From Neobacillus cucumis (GTDB lineage Bacteria; Bacillota; Bacilli; Bacillales; Cytobacillaceae), in contig NZ_JAFBEX010000002.1 in NCBI RefSeq assembly GCF_016908975.1, positions 186,001 through 250,000 of the forward strand: 64,000 nt of DNA, written 5' to 3'. Positions 1 to 9,180 of the stretch are shown here, one piece after another; position 1 is the first letter of the stretch, and every line of letters begins with the position of its first letter. Under the pieces are notes generated by a model that was given only the letters and a program-made list of their open reading frames with translations, was not told the DNA's origin and searched no databases. The translations under genes were made by a program, and so were the position numbers.

Positions 1-256
1 AAAACTTGAAATGAATGGCTTTATTGAAAAGAAAGACGACACACATAACAAAAAAATAAAAAAGCTCTTTCCAACCGAGAAAGGGAAAAATGTTTATCCT
101 TTCATCAGAAGAGAAAATGATTATTCCAATACCGTTGCATTAGACGGATTTTCCGAATCAGAAGTAGAAACCATTTTTACTCTACTTCAAAGAGTAAGAG
201 TAAATATAGAAAAAGACTGGGAATTTGTAAAAAAGGGAAACAAGAGAAATTATTAA
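1..256 (+). CDS. MarR-family transcriptional regulator, C-terminal part (cut by window start)
   Basis: The reading frame is open to the left edge, so the start lies outside the window. The visible 85 residues begin KLEMNGFIEKKDD and continue to LFPTEKGKNVYPFI, which is the wing and following helix of a MarR winged helix (the usual pattern is L-E-x-x-G-L-I-x-R, then D-x-R, then L-T-x-x-G). The rest is the helical dimerisation tail. The target is unknown; paiA and paiB follow 27 bases downstream and may be in the same unit. The internal ATG at base 11 is not a plausible start because it would remove the DNA-binding helices. Confidence 0.8.
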   Translation, partial: KLEMNGFIEKKDDTHNKKIKKLFPTEKGKNVYPFIRRENDYSNTVALDGFSESEVETIFTLLQRVRVNIEKDWEFVKKGNKRNY

Positions 257-264
257 TGAGTTAA

Positions 265-801
<537 letters not shown>

Positions 802-827
802 TTTTTTGAATCGAAGGTGGAATTCTT

Positions 828-1439
828 ATGTATATACCTAAACATTTTATAATCGATGATGAAAACACGATTTATGATTTTATTGAGAAGTATAGCTTTG
901 CCACTTTATTTTCACAGCATAACGGAGAACCCTATGCTACTCATCTTCCATTGATATTCAATAAGTCTGAAAATGCTTTATATGGTCATTTTGCCCGTCC
1001 GAATGAACAATGGAAGGATGCTGAGAACCAACAAGTTTTGGCGATTTTTCAAGGTCCACATTGTTATATTTCTCCTTCTTGGTACGAATCAATGAAGGCT
1101 GTACCCACATGGAATTATGTGTCAATCCATGTATATGGAAAGATGGAGATTATCGAAGATCAAAAAGTAATAGTTGATTCTTTAGATGACATGGTAAAAA
1201 AATATGAAAGTCCTACTAGTCCATACCATTTAAGTGATGTAGACCCCAGTTTCATCGAAGGCATGAGCAAAGGAATCGTAGCATTCAAAATCAACATCAC
1301 AAAAATCGAAGCGAAAGCTAAATTAAGTCAAAATCATCCTATGGAACGACAAGAGTTAATAATAAAGCAACTAGAAAACACTTCTCACCAAGATAACTTA
1401 CAGGTAGCAGCTCTAATGAAGAAAAACCTTGAAAAATGA
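828..1439 (+). CDS. paiB: PaiB-like FMN-binding negative transcriptional regulator
   Basis: The 203-residue product starts [11 protein letters not shown] and carries the PaiB/FMN-binding split-barrel features: [19 protein letters not shown] near residues 25-43, [11 protein letters not shown], and the conserved segment [23 protein letters not shown] around residues 85-107 (B. subtilis PaiB is 207 residues). PaiB was described with PaiA as a repressor affecting sporulation and protease genes. It is probably co-transcribed with paiA. The start ATG follows GAAGGTGG at good distance. Whether it acts as a DNA-binding repressor or a flavin enzyme cannot be told from the sequence. Confidence 0.85.
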   Translation: MYIPKHFIIDDENTIYDFIEKYSFATLFSQHNGEPYATHLPLIFNKSENALYGHFARPNEQWKDAENQQVLAIFQGPHCYISPSWYESMKAVPTWNYVSIHVYGKMEIIEDQKVIVDSLDDMVKKYESPTSPYHLSDVDPSFIEGMSKGIVAFKINITKIEAKAKLSQNHPMERQELIIKQLENTSHQDNLQVAALMKKNLEK

Positions 1440-1477
1440 TGGAGATTAGTATGGATCGTGAGGTAGTAGAGGGCTAA

Positions 1478-1654
1478 ATAATAGAAACACCGGTTTGGTC
1501 TGTTAGTCCTAATTCTTTGATTGTACAACCTCAAAATGGGCAAGCCATCAAACCTGAAGAAACGGAAATTTGGGGGGGGGCTTGGGCTCAAGATCCAGTT
1601 GTGACTGTTGAAGTCTCCACGGATGGCGGGAGTTCTTTTTGTCGAGCAATGTAG
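1478..1654 (+). pseudogene. Remnant of a sulfite oxidase-like molybdopterin enzyme (dimerisation domain)
   Basis: The frame is open from 1478 to a TAG at 1652 without a start codon. It reads TPVWSVSPNSLIVQP, then the acidic GxxIKPEETEIWG and DPVVTVEVSTDGGSSF. This is the pattern of the C-terminal Mo-co dimerisation (immunoglobulin-like) domain of sulfite oxidase-family proteins. The catalytic molybdopterin domain is absent and the frame ends directly after STDGGSSF. A run of nine G lies at 1572-1580. It sits between paiB and the FUSC gene and is a decayed fragment. Confidence 0.65.
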
Positions 1655-1780
1655 TGAGTTATGATGAAGCTGATTTTTAAGTGTCGTATAATTTATAAGA
1701 ACATTTGGAAATTTAAATGAAGTAAGAGGAGGGGTGTTTCAAATATAAATTGGTTAAAGTTGGAAAAGGAGCAATCTAGT

Positions 1781-3727
1781 ATGAGAGAAACACCTAAAGC
1801 GGTCTCTCCCAAATCCCCATCCATTATAAAACAAGCATTAACGGTTAATAGGAAGCCGTTTCCGTGGGGAAAGGCATTTTGTGCGGGTTTAGCTGCATCT
1901 TTGCCAGTCTTTATTGGATTATTATTTGCGAATCTAGAATATGGGTTGATAGCTGGAATGGGGGGGTTTACCTATCTTTATGTGTTTAATATCCCCTTTG
2001 CTCAGAGAGCAAAAAAGCTATTTTTTGTCGTACTTGGAATGACTTTAGTCTCTGCTTTAGGGACTCTTGCTGCTCCTTACCCACTTGCAGTAGCTATTTT
2101 GATGGGGATTATTGGAGCTGCGACTATTTTTATTTTTGGAGCATTAAAAATTATAGGTCCATCTGCAATCTTTTTCGTTTTAGTTTTTGCCATGACATCT
2201 GGTATGCCTGTACATCCAGAACTTGTCTTGCTACGCGCTGGTCTTGTATTTTTAGGTGGGGCACTTTCATGGGTAGTTGCCATGATTGGTTGGTTTTCTG
2301 ATCCTCATGGTCCGGAAACAGGTGTAGTAAAAAAGGTATATTCAGAATTGGCTTCGTTTCTTGAGTCTGTTGGTACAGAGAAATTTAATGAGACAAGACA
2401 CAAAGTCATGTCAGACTTGAAAGAAGCAGAAGAAACACTAGCAGTAGGATATATACCTTGGAGAAATACGGACATCTTTAATCGATTAGTCATCTTAAAT
2501 GATCATGCAAACACGATATTTTTATATGTACTTGAAAATTTTTCGAAAACTAACGTAAAATTGCCACCCGAATTAGGGGTATTTATCCGGGAAATTGCTC
2601 ATTCGCTTGATCTGAAAAATAAAAATGAAAGTGTTGCTAAAAAAATCCTTCTGCCGGAAAAAATGGATGAAGCAGTTCTAGAGTTATTCAAAAAAATTTC
2701 CGATGCGGATGCCATCATGAATGAACCAACTTCCAAGATTAATCAAGTGATTCAAATCTCCAAGCCATCACTCATGAGCATTTTTTTGGGGGCCTTTGAT
2801 AAAAACTCCATTGTATTTATTAATGCTGTACGGTTTGGTATTATTACGACGATCGCTAATATTATCGCGTATCAGTTTGAATTTACAAGGCCCTTTTGGA
2901 TACCGTTATCCTGTGTAGCAGTTATGTCAGGCTCTACGATTGTCGCTACTTATCATCGTGCGATTCAAAGAGCATTTGGTACAATCTTAGGTATTTTAAT
3001 GGCAAGTTTAATTCTGATGACTCACCCAACTGGATTGATTATTGCAGTACTTATTCTGCTATTGACGTTCATGACAGAATTATTTATTGTAAAAAATTAT
3101 GGCCTTGCTGCGTTATTTTTTACGCCGAATGCACTGCTTATGGCTGAAAGCACGAGTCATGGAAGCTTTACCTTTACATATTTTGCATCAGCCAGATTAA
3201 TTGATATCATTATCGGTATTTTCATTGGTCTAATAGGAGTATTCTTCATAGGAAGACAGTCTGCCTCTAGTCGACTCCCACATTTAATAACCAAAACGAT
3301 TCGAAGTCAGGCGCAACTTTTATTCATTCTTTTCTCTGACCAAGGAACCGGTTATAATGCGAGAAAGAGTAGAGAAATCATAAAAATGCGAACGAATTTA
3401 AATAATTTAAAAACACTATATAATACAGCTGCTGGTGAGATTCCAGTCAATCAAAAAGCACTAGAATATTACTGGCCAGTTATATTCTCCTTAGAGCATT
3501 TAGGATATTTATTGGATAATTGCTCGAAAAATGAATATCGCCCTATTTTTTCAGATGAAACTCTTTCCCAATTGCTTTATGTTTGTGAAACGATGGCAAT
3601 TGCCGCCAATCGAAAACAGTCACCCACAATAAAAAACGTCCCTGAAATGGAAGGGTTGTCAAGTATACAGAATGAAATTATTACATTGCAAAAATCCCTT
3701 CAAATAGATGGAAGCGTTACTTTTTAA
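1781..3727 (+). CDS. FUSC-family (aromatic acid exporter/fusaric acid resistance type) membrane protein
   Basis: The product has about 648 residues, with two blocks of hydrophobic helices (roughly residues 30-160 and 360-500 from the upstream TTG) separated by a hydrophilic region of about 180 residues and followed by a cytosolic tail. This is the FUSC/YccS/AaeB layout of inner-membrane exporters for aromatic or other weak acids. I chose ATG 1781 because AAGGAG lies nine bases upstream; the frame also holds a TTG at 1760 with no well-placed ribosome-binding site. A LysR gene lies convergently downstream. The substrate is not determinable; aromatic acids are an inference from the family. Confidence 0.75.
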   Translation: MRETPKAVSPKSPSIIKQALTVNRKPFPWGKAFCAGLAASLPVFIGLLFANLEYGLIAGMGGFTYLYVFNIPFAQRAKKLFFVVLGMTLVSALGTLAAPYPLAVAILMGIIGAATIFIFGALKIIGPSAIFFVLVFAMTSGMPVHPELVLLRAGLVFLGGALSWVVAMIGWFSDPHGPETGVVKKVYSELASFLESVGTEKFNETRHKVMSDLKEAEETLAVGYIPWRNTDIFNRLVILNDHANTIFLYVLENFSKTNVKLPPELGVFIREIAHSLDLKNKNESVAKKILLPEKMDEAVLELFKKISDADAIMNEPTSKINQVIQISKPSLMSIFLGAFDKNSIVFINAVRFGIITTIANIIAYQFEFTRPFWIPLSCVAVMSGSTIVATYHRAIQRAFGTILGILMASLILMTHPTGLIIAVLILLLTFMTELFIVKNYGLAALFFTPNALLMAESTSHGSFTFTYFASARLIDIIIGIFIGLIGVFFIGRQSASSRLPHLITKTIRSQAQLLFILFSDQGTGYNARKSREIIKMRTNLNNLKTLYNTAAGEIPVNQKALEYYWPVIFSLEHLGYLLDNCSKNEYRPIFSDETLSQLLYVCETMAIAANRKQSPTIKNVPEMEGLSSIQNEIITLQKSLQIDGSVTF

Positions 3728-3824
3728 ATGAAAGGGCGCTTTTGTATGGTAAAAAGATTTCATGGTTAGCTTACATTTTTGAATGATTTGAGATGCAAAC
3801 AATATAATTAGCAGACTGTATAGA

Positions 3825-3860
3825 GGGTGAAATCGTACTGGTTTCACCCACTTACTTTTT
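3825..3860. terminator. Hairpin between convergent FUSC and LysR genes
   Basis: An eight-base-pair stem, GGGTGAAA paired with TTTCACCC, with a nine-base loop, is followed by a short T-rich stretch ending near 3860. It lies between the stops of two convergent genes and probably ends the rightward transcript. Confidence 0.45.
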
Positions 3861-3889
3861 CTGCTCGTATCGTAATGGCATGATCCATC

Positions 3890-4795
3890 CTAGATTTGTA
3901 TTTTTCCAGACTTCACTTTACAATACTGCTTTGCAAAATCTCGAAACAAATGGACGACAGGGCTTAAATATTTGTTTTTTACGGATGCAAGATAAATAAA
4001 ACGCTCATATGGTGGATTGATGATGGGTAAAACCTTTACATTGAAATGCTTTAGCATCCAAATATCTGGTAGCAAAGCAATTCCGTAATTCATGGAAACC
4101 AAGCCAATGGCGGCACTGTCTTCCTCCACTTCATAAGCAATATTAGGCGTAATCTGAACATCGTTAAATAACCCATCAATCAATCCTCTAAGACCACTTC
4201 CTTTATCAAAATAGACAAATGGATAAGGTTCCGTATCCTTTAAGTCTATGCTGGTGTGGTTTGACAGAGGATGGTCGGAAGGGACTACAAGGACTAAATC
4301 CTGTTTAATCAACGGAATAAAATCAATATCGTGTTGATCTTCAAGGTAGGAACAAAAGGCCAGATCATATTTATCGGATTTAAGACCATCGATAATATTT
4401 TTAGTGGTTCCCTGACTAAACGAAAATGAAATATCTTTATGCTCATCCATACTGAGGAAATCCTTTACCATCGTTGGTACAAATCGTGATCCTAGGGTAT
4501 AAATAAAGGACAAATCGATTTTACCTTTATGTGGGCTGACTAAATCGGAAATTTTTTTTTGACCTTCATCAAGCGACTTGAGAGATTGATCGACATATTC
4601 CAAAAAGATCGACCCATATTTCGTTAATCGAATGTTTCTTCCAGTCTTTTCAAAAAGATAGACGCCTAACTCCTTCTCCAATTCCGAAATGGCGTAAGTT
4701 AAGCTTGGTTGGGCAATAGATAGCTGTTCTGCCGCTAGTGTGTAATGCTCTACCTTCGCCAATACACGGAAATACTCCAGATGTTTTAAGTTCAT
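3890..4795 (-). CDS. LysR-family transcriptional regulator
   Basis: The 301-residue protein starts MNLKHLEYFRVLAKVEHYTLAAEQL, with the classic LysR winged helix-turn-helix over residues 1-60 (AAEQLSIAQPSLTYAISELEKELG) and then a periplasmic-binding-like effector domain from about residue 90. It faces away from the VOC-MFS-aroD-ydiB gene set and is its likely activator. The effector is probably a pathway intermediate such as shikimate or quinate, as described for the LysR regulator QuiR of Listeria; this transfer is inference. The shared upstream region has a palindrome suited to a LysR box. Confidence 0.85.
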   Translation of the reverse strand: MNLKHLEYFRVLAKVEHYTLAAEQLSIAQPSLTYAISELEKELGVYLFEKTGRNIRLTKYGSIFLEYVDQSLKSLDEGQKKISDLVSPHKGKIDLSFIYTLGSRFVPTMVKDFLSMDEHKDISFSFSQGTTKNIIDGLKSDKYDLAFCSYLEDQHDIDFIPLIKQDLVLVVPSDHPLSNHTSIDLKDTEPYPFVYFDKGSGLRGLIDGLFNDVQITPNIAYEVEEDSAAIGLVSMNYGIALLPDIWMLKHFNVKVLPIINPPYERFIYLASVKNKYLSPVVHLFRDFAKQYCKVKSGKIQI

Positions 4796-4853
4796 TAATG
4801 ATTCCCCGACCTCTCTTTAGCAATCATGTATTAAGCAAAGTATAAAAGAATCT

Positions 4854-4919
4854 ATAGAAAAATTCTATTGATACTATATAATTTATCAGATTTATTTTTC
4901 TGAATATTATTACTATAAT
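4854..4919 (+). promoter_or_regulatory. Candidate LysR box and activator-dependent promoter
   Basis: A perfect inverted repeat, ATAGAA-AAA-TTCTAT, occupies 4854-4868. It lies 59 bases from the LysR start and fits a T-N11-A LysR box. A second inverted repeat, TCAGA/TCTGA, lies at 4886-4903. A perfect -10 hexamer TATAAT at 4914-4919 has only a poor -35 (TTTATT at 4891-4896), as expected when an activator recruits polymerase. Confidence 0.5.
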
Positions 4920-5008
4920 GAGCTTACAAACTACCAAAGATACCAAACACAAAGTTGATAAAAATGGATTATGGAGTTTATTTAAGTAAAAACAATTAAA
5001 GGGAAAGG

Positions 5009-5596
5009 GTGGAGAACAATATAAAACCATCAATGGAAACGGAAAACAAAATGGAGGCAAGTATGCATGAAGTACGAGGAATGGATCATATTGGATTAAC
5101 TGTTCCAGATATGGAGGAGGCAACGGAATTTTTTAAAAAGGTTTTTGGTGCAAAGGTTTGTTATGATGTGCATACTCCGGAGATGCCTCCGCAAAGGGGA
5201 GAATCAGCCAAAAGGAACGTAAATCTCCCAGAAGGCGCAGGCATTGACCATATTCGACTTCTAAGAATCGGAAACACACCTTGTATTGAATTATTTCATA
5301 TTAAGGCAAATAACCAATCCGTTATAGATACCATCGTTCATTACGGCCTAACACATCTTGCCTTTTATACGGATAATATCCAGTTAACGGCTAAAAAATT
5401 TGTTGAGGCCGGCGGTAAGCTATGTTCAGATCCACATCCGCTGCCTTCAGAAATAGAAGGTGGAGAAATGAATGACTGGGTATATGGTCAAGCACCATGG
5501 GGAAGCTTAATCGAACTAATTTCGTATTCTAGTGGAATTCACTACCCTGAAAACAGTGATGCGGAGCGTTGGACACCTGAAAAAAGAAAACGCTAA
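5009..5596 (+). CDS. VOC-family (glyoxalase/dioxygenase fold) protein in a shikimate/quinate gene set
   Basis: This is a single VOC unit with two beta-alpha-beta-beta-beta repeats. The metal-ligand pattern is visible: H in GMDHIGLTV, E in PCIELFHI, H in LTHLAFYT and E in SLIELISY, so a complete two-His/two-Glu site is possible. It is the first gene after the LysR box, and MFS, aroD and ydiB genes follow. A catalytic role on dehydroshikimate or a related acid is a context inference; the C-terminal VOC domain of some 3-dehydroshikimate dehydratases is a precedent. The start is uncertain: GTG 5009 gives 195 residues, while ATG 5063, five bases after GGAGG, gives 177 and keeps the whole domain. 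Confidence 0.7.
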   Translation: MENNIKPSMETENKMEASMHEVRGMDHIGLTVPDMEEATEFFKKVFGAKVCYDVHTPEMPPQRGESAKRNVNLPEGAGIDHIRLLRIGNTPCIELFHIKANNQSVIDTIVHYGLTHLAFYTDNIQLTAKKFVEAGGKLCSDPHPLPSEIEGGEMNDWVYGQAPWGSLIELISYSSGIHYPENSDAERWTPEKRKR

Positions 5597-5790
5597 CATG
5601 ACGAAACTTAGGAAGAATGGTTCATGTCCAGTGAGTTTTAAATGATATAATTTAAAATAGTTTGAAAATTTTAAGGTAGGTAGATAATCTGAAGGTGAAA
5701 TGCTTGAAGGATAATAACAACCAATCAAGGTTTTTATTTCATAAAAATGAAAGCGTATCCTTCTGAATCATGATATCAAGGGGGAAAAGG

Positions 5791-7104
5791 ATGAAAAAAC
5801 ATCGTTGGTCAATCGTACTCTTAATTGCTGTGGGTGTGATTGTGAATTACTTTGATCGAACCAATATGTCAATCGCAATGCCATTAATGCAAAAGGAATT
5901 TCATTTGTCGCCAGGTCAGGTAGGGATTTTTTTATCAGCATTTGCATGGTCCTATGCCATTCTTCAACTTCCTGTAGGACCCTTATTGGACAAGATAGGG
6001 GTTAAATGGGTAACACGTGTGGCTACCATGATATGGACCCTCGCTTGCTTATTAACGGCTGTTGCGAATGGATGGGGATTGATTATCTTATCAAGGGTCT
6101 TATTGGGTGTTGGAGAGGCGCCATATTTCCCGGCAGCTGCCAAGGCAGTGGGCCAATGGGTTCCGAGAGGAGAGCGTTCAAAGGCAATCGCTTCCTATGA
6201 TGCGATGTCTAAATTGTCCAATGCAATTGGTGCACCTATCATAGCCTTGATCGTGACCGAATGGGGATGGCGCGGCGGTTTTATGGCAACAGCTATTCTT
6301 AGTTTCCTCTATGCACTTGTGTACTTTATCTGGTATCGTGAGCCCCATGAAGATAAACGCCTGACAAAAGAGGAATATACATACATAATGGAGGGCGGTT
6401 CACAAAGTTCAGAAGAAGCACCAGGCAATGCAATGCAAAATATACGTTACCTTTTGTCAAAACGAAAAGTATGGGCCGTATTTATTGGGTTTGCTGCATA
6501 TGGATATTCATGGTTTTTATTTCTAACATGGCTTCCGGGATATCTTGCAACGGAGATGCACATGTCCATTTTAAAATCTGGCTGGTATTCAGCGATTCCA
6601 TGGATTGTCGGCACGTTAACAGAAATTGTGATTGGTGGCTGGCTAGTGGATCGATTAATCGAAAAGGGTTACAATCGTACCCGTGTGAGCAAAACATTTT
6701 TAGTGATCGGTTTGCTTTTCGGTTTATCTATTATTGGAGCTGCATTTACTCATAGTGCAAATGTTGCTGTATTTTTTATTTCATTGGCACTCGGAGGTCT
6801 TGTGGTGACATCAGCAGTTGCTTATTCCATTCCAACCTTTATTGCTCCTAAGGGAACGACGGGAACGTTGACAGGGATTCTCACTTTTGGAAACAATGCC
6901 ATGGCAATCGTAGCACCCATCACGACTGGATTTATCGTACAAGCCACAGGTTCCTTTATGTACGCATTTCTTTTAGCGGCCGTTATTCTTGTCGTAGGTA
7001 TTATAAGCTATACCTTCCTTCTGACAGATCTAGAACCGATTGAAAGTCCTGATTACGACACATCTAGCAATCGTGAAATGACTACTAAACAAAAGGCTAA
7101 CTAA
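5791..7104 (+). CDS. MFS transporter of the anion:cation symporter type (probable shikimate/quinate or sugar-acid uptake)
   Basis: There are 437 residues with twelve predicted membrane helices. The N-terminus has NYFDRTNMSIAMPLM, typical of the ACS family (GudP, ExuT, phthalate carriers); the loop 2-3 motif is GPLLDKIGVKW, and RVLLGVGEAPYFPAA follows. ATG 5791 is preceded by AAGGGGG and is preferred over the in-frame ATG at 5770. ACS carriers import organic acids with protons. Its position between the VOC gene and aroD/ydiB points to shikimate, quinate or a related hydroaromatic acid. The substrate is inferred only from context. Confidence 0.8.
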   Translation: MKKHRWSIVLLIAVGVIVNYFDRTNMSIAMPLMQKEFHLSPGQVGIFLSAFAWSYAILQLPVGPLLDKIGVKWVTRVATMIWTLACLLTAVANGWGLIILSRVLLGVGEAPYFPAAAKAVGQWVPRGERSKAIASYDAMSKLSNAIGAPIIALIVTEWGWRGGFMATAILSFLYALVYFIWYREPHEDKRLTKEEYTYIMEGGSQSSEEAPGNAMQNIRYLLSKRKVWAVFIGFAAYGYSWFLFLTWLPGYLATEMHMSILKSGWYSAIPWIVGTLTEIVIGGWLVDRLIEKGYNRTRVSKTFLVIGLLFGLSIIGAAFTHSANVAVFFISLALGGLVVTSAVAYSIPTFIAPKGTTGTLTGILTFGNNAMAIVAPITTGFIVQATGSFMYAFLLAAVILVVGIISYTFLLTDLEPIESPDYDTSSNREMTTKQKAN

Positions 7105-7287
7105 TGATTTGCAAATAAAAAGGAGTTTCAACCTTTTCCAATCATTTTGAATAGTCATAACGATCAGTTAAAAAGAGCCTTTTCTGCGGTTTACAACTCC
7201 AGTATCGGCTCTCTTTATTGAATTAAAGATGTTATACAACTAATCAACTTTCGATTAATCGAACAAATAAACGGAGGGAAATTTTTT

Positions 7288-8052
7288 ATGAAAACCATTA
7301 CGATTAAAAATAAGGTAATTGGGGAGGGGATACCAAAGATTATTATCCCATTAATGGGTAAGACAAAGGAACAACTTCTTCAAGAGTTAAACGAAGTAAA
7401 AAAGTTAACCCCTGATATTATTGAATGGCGGGTAGATATGTTTGCACATGTCGAAAACATAGAAGCTGTTCAACAAATACTGTCCGAATTAAGAAGCCTT
7501 GTGACGGATTCGCTTCTTTTATTTACATTCAGAAGTCATAAAGAAGGTGGGAATAAAAAGATTTCAGATAGCCATTATCAAGAATTGATACAAGCTGTCA
7601 TAAAGGCAAAGAATATAGATCTTATTGATATTGAATTGTTTACAGGTGATTCTGTTGTCAAAGAACTCGTAGATTTAGCTGATGAGAATGGTATTTTTGT
7701 GGTAATGTCTAATCATGATTTTCATAAGACTCCAAATAAAGAGGAAATAATTGATCGACTTCGTAAAATGCAAGAACTAGGAGCACATATTCCTAAAATG
7801 GCCGTGATGCCGAATAGTATGGAGGATGTTATCACTTTACTTGATGCTACCACCACAATGAAAACAAAATATGCGGATCGTCCCATTATTACCATGTCAA
7901 TGGGCGAAGACGGCTTGATCAGTAGACTAGCAGGTGAAGTATTTGGCTCAGCATGTACATTTGCTGCAGGGAAAGAAAAATCTGCACCTGGACAAATTCC
8001 AGTTACTGAATTAAGAACGGTTTTAGAAATAATCAAAAAAAATTCAAGGTGA
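7288..8052 (+). CDS. aroD: Type I 3-dehydroquinate dehydratase
   Basis: The 254-residue protein carries all signature residues of class I dehydroquinases: E46 and R48 in IIEWRVD, catalytic H143 in SNHDF, Schiff-base K170 in IPKMAVMP, R213 in SRLAGEVFGS, and S232/Q236. The numbering equals that of the enterobacterial enzyme. It interconverts 3-dehydroquinate and 3-dehydroshikimate. GGAGGG precedes the ATG. The gene lies seven bases from a YdiB-type dehydrogenase and behind an MFS gene, so a catabolic role (quinate to dehydroshikimate) is at least as likely as biosynthesis. Confidence 0.93.
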   Translation: MKTITIKNKVIGEGIPKIIIPLMGKTKEQLLQELNEVKKLTPDIIEWRVDMFAHVENIEAVQQILSELRSLVTDSLLLFTFRSHKEGGNKKISDSHYQELIQAVIKAKNIDLIDIELFTGDSVVKELVDLADENGIFVVMSNHDFHKTPNKEEIIDRLRKMQELGAHIPKMAVMPNSMEDVITLLDATTTMKTKYADRPIITMSMGEDGLISRLAGEVFGSACTFAAGKEKSAPGQIPVTELRTVLEIIKKNSR

Positions 8053-8059
8053 TTCAACA

Positions 8060-8956
8060 ATGACAAACTTTCAAAAAAACTTAGAAAAAATTGATGGTAA
8101 AACAAAATTGGTAGGCTTACTTGCTACACCCATTGGACACAGTTTATCTCCAAGAATGCATAATTTAGGTTATACCTTAAAAGGTTTAAACTACTCTTAT
8201 CTTGCCTTTGAAGTTGGGAATGAAACGCTTGAAAAAGCGGTAGAAGGAATGAGAGCTCTCGATGTAGCTGGGTTTAATGTATCCATGCCAAATAAAATGG
8301 AAGTGATTAAATATTTGGATGAACTAGATGCTAGTGCTAAATTCACGGGTGCGGTAAACACGGTGGTACATACGGATGGTAGGTTAATTGGATATAACTC
8401 AGATGGAAAAGGGTATGTGAAAAACCTTGAAGTACACGGGATAGATTTATACAAAAAAAAAGTTACACTAGTTGGATCCGGTGGCGCTGCCACACCAATC
8501 GCTATCGAATTAGCCCAGTCGGGTATTAGCGAAATTAGTATTTTTGCACGAAAGGATAATTTCTTCCACCAAGCTGTAAAAAATGTAGAAAAAATTAACC
8601 ACGATATGAAAGATTTTGGTGTTCGAGCCAATATCTTTTCATTAGAAGATAAAGAAGCATTTCAACATGAAGTATCAGAAAGTGCCATACTAGCCAATGG
8701 TACAAGTTTGGGGATGAAACCTTTAGACCATTTAAGTATCGTGGATGATTATTTAGGCGTTCTGCGTGAAGGTTTAGTCGTAACAGATGTTGTTTATAAT
8801 CCTCGAAAAACTAAATTATTACAGTTGGCAGAAGAGGCTGGAGCAACTGTCATTAATGGGTTAGGTATGATGTTGTGGCAGGGGGCCATTGCCTTTAAAC
8901 TATTTACGGGTGAAGATATGCCCATTGAAGAGATCAAAAAAATCATGTTTGAATAA
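8060..8956 (+). CDS. ydiB: YdiB-type quinate/shikimate dehydrogenase
   Basis: This is a 298-residue shikimate dehydrogenase-family protein. The substrate domain has GHSLSPRMHN and the motif VSMPNK (residues 74-79, catalytic Lys 79), which is the YdiB form rather than the V-T-x-P-x-K of biosynthetic AroE. D115 sits in GYNSDGKG. The Rossmann motif GSGGAAT (about 139-145) follows, and FARKDNFFHQA matches the YdiB region that replaces the NADP-specific basic patch. YdiB enzymes oxidise quinate and shikimate with NAD or NADP. The ribosome-binding site AAGGTGA overlaps the aroD stop. The name aroE is possible, but the motifs favour YdiB. Confidence 0.85.
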   Translation: MTNFQKNLEKIDGKTKLVGLLATPIGHSLSPRMHNLGYTLKGLNYSYLAFEVGNETLEKAVEGMRALDVAGFNVSMPNKMEVIKYLDELDASAKFTGAVNTVVHTDGRLIGYNSDGKGYVKNLEVHGIDLYKKKVTLVGSGGAATPIAIELAQSGISEISIFARKDNFFHQAVKNVEKINHDMKDFGVRANIFSLEDKEAFQHEVSESAILANGTSLGMKPLDHLSIVDDYLGVLREGLVVTDVVYNPRKTKLLQLAEEAGATVINGLGMMLWQGAIAFKLFTGEDMPIEEIKKIMFE

Positions 8957-8994
8957 AAGTTATCACTTTTTGAAACTATTATGGTGCTACAGTT

Positions 8995-9026
8995 AGCTTT
9001 ACTTCTAAAAGAAGTAGAGCTTTTTT
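8995..9026 (+). terminator. Rho-independent terminator after aroD-ydiB
   Basis: A 12-base-pair stem (AGCTTTACTTCT with its partner, one G-U pair) and a three-base loop are followed by six T. It closes the VOC-MFS-aroD-ydiB unit. Confidence 0.85.
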
Positions 9027-9180
9027 ATTATCTTTCATGCTCCTTAAATCGTTTCTTGGTTTTCAAAAAATAATTAATAGTAAATGGGAAAAACTATTTT
9101 TAACAGTTCTGAAAGGGCTATTAGAATGCATTTTTGCTATGTACTATTTGGAGAAACTAATTTAGAAGCGAGTGGATAAA

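Noticed and set aside
7174..7212. Terminator between the MFS gene and aroD
   Set aside because: AGAGCC/GGCTCT form only six base pairs over a 27-base loop with a weak T run; too weak to claim.
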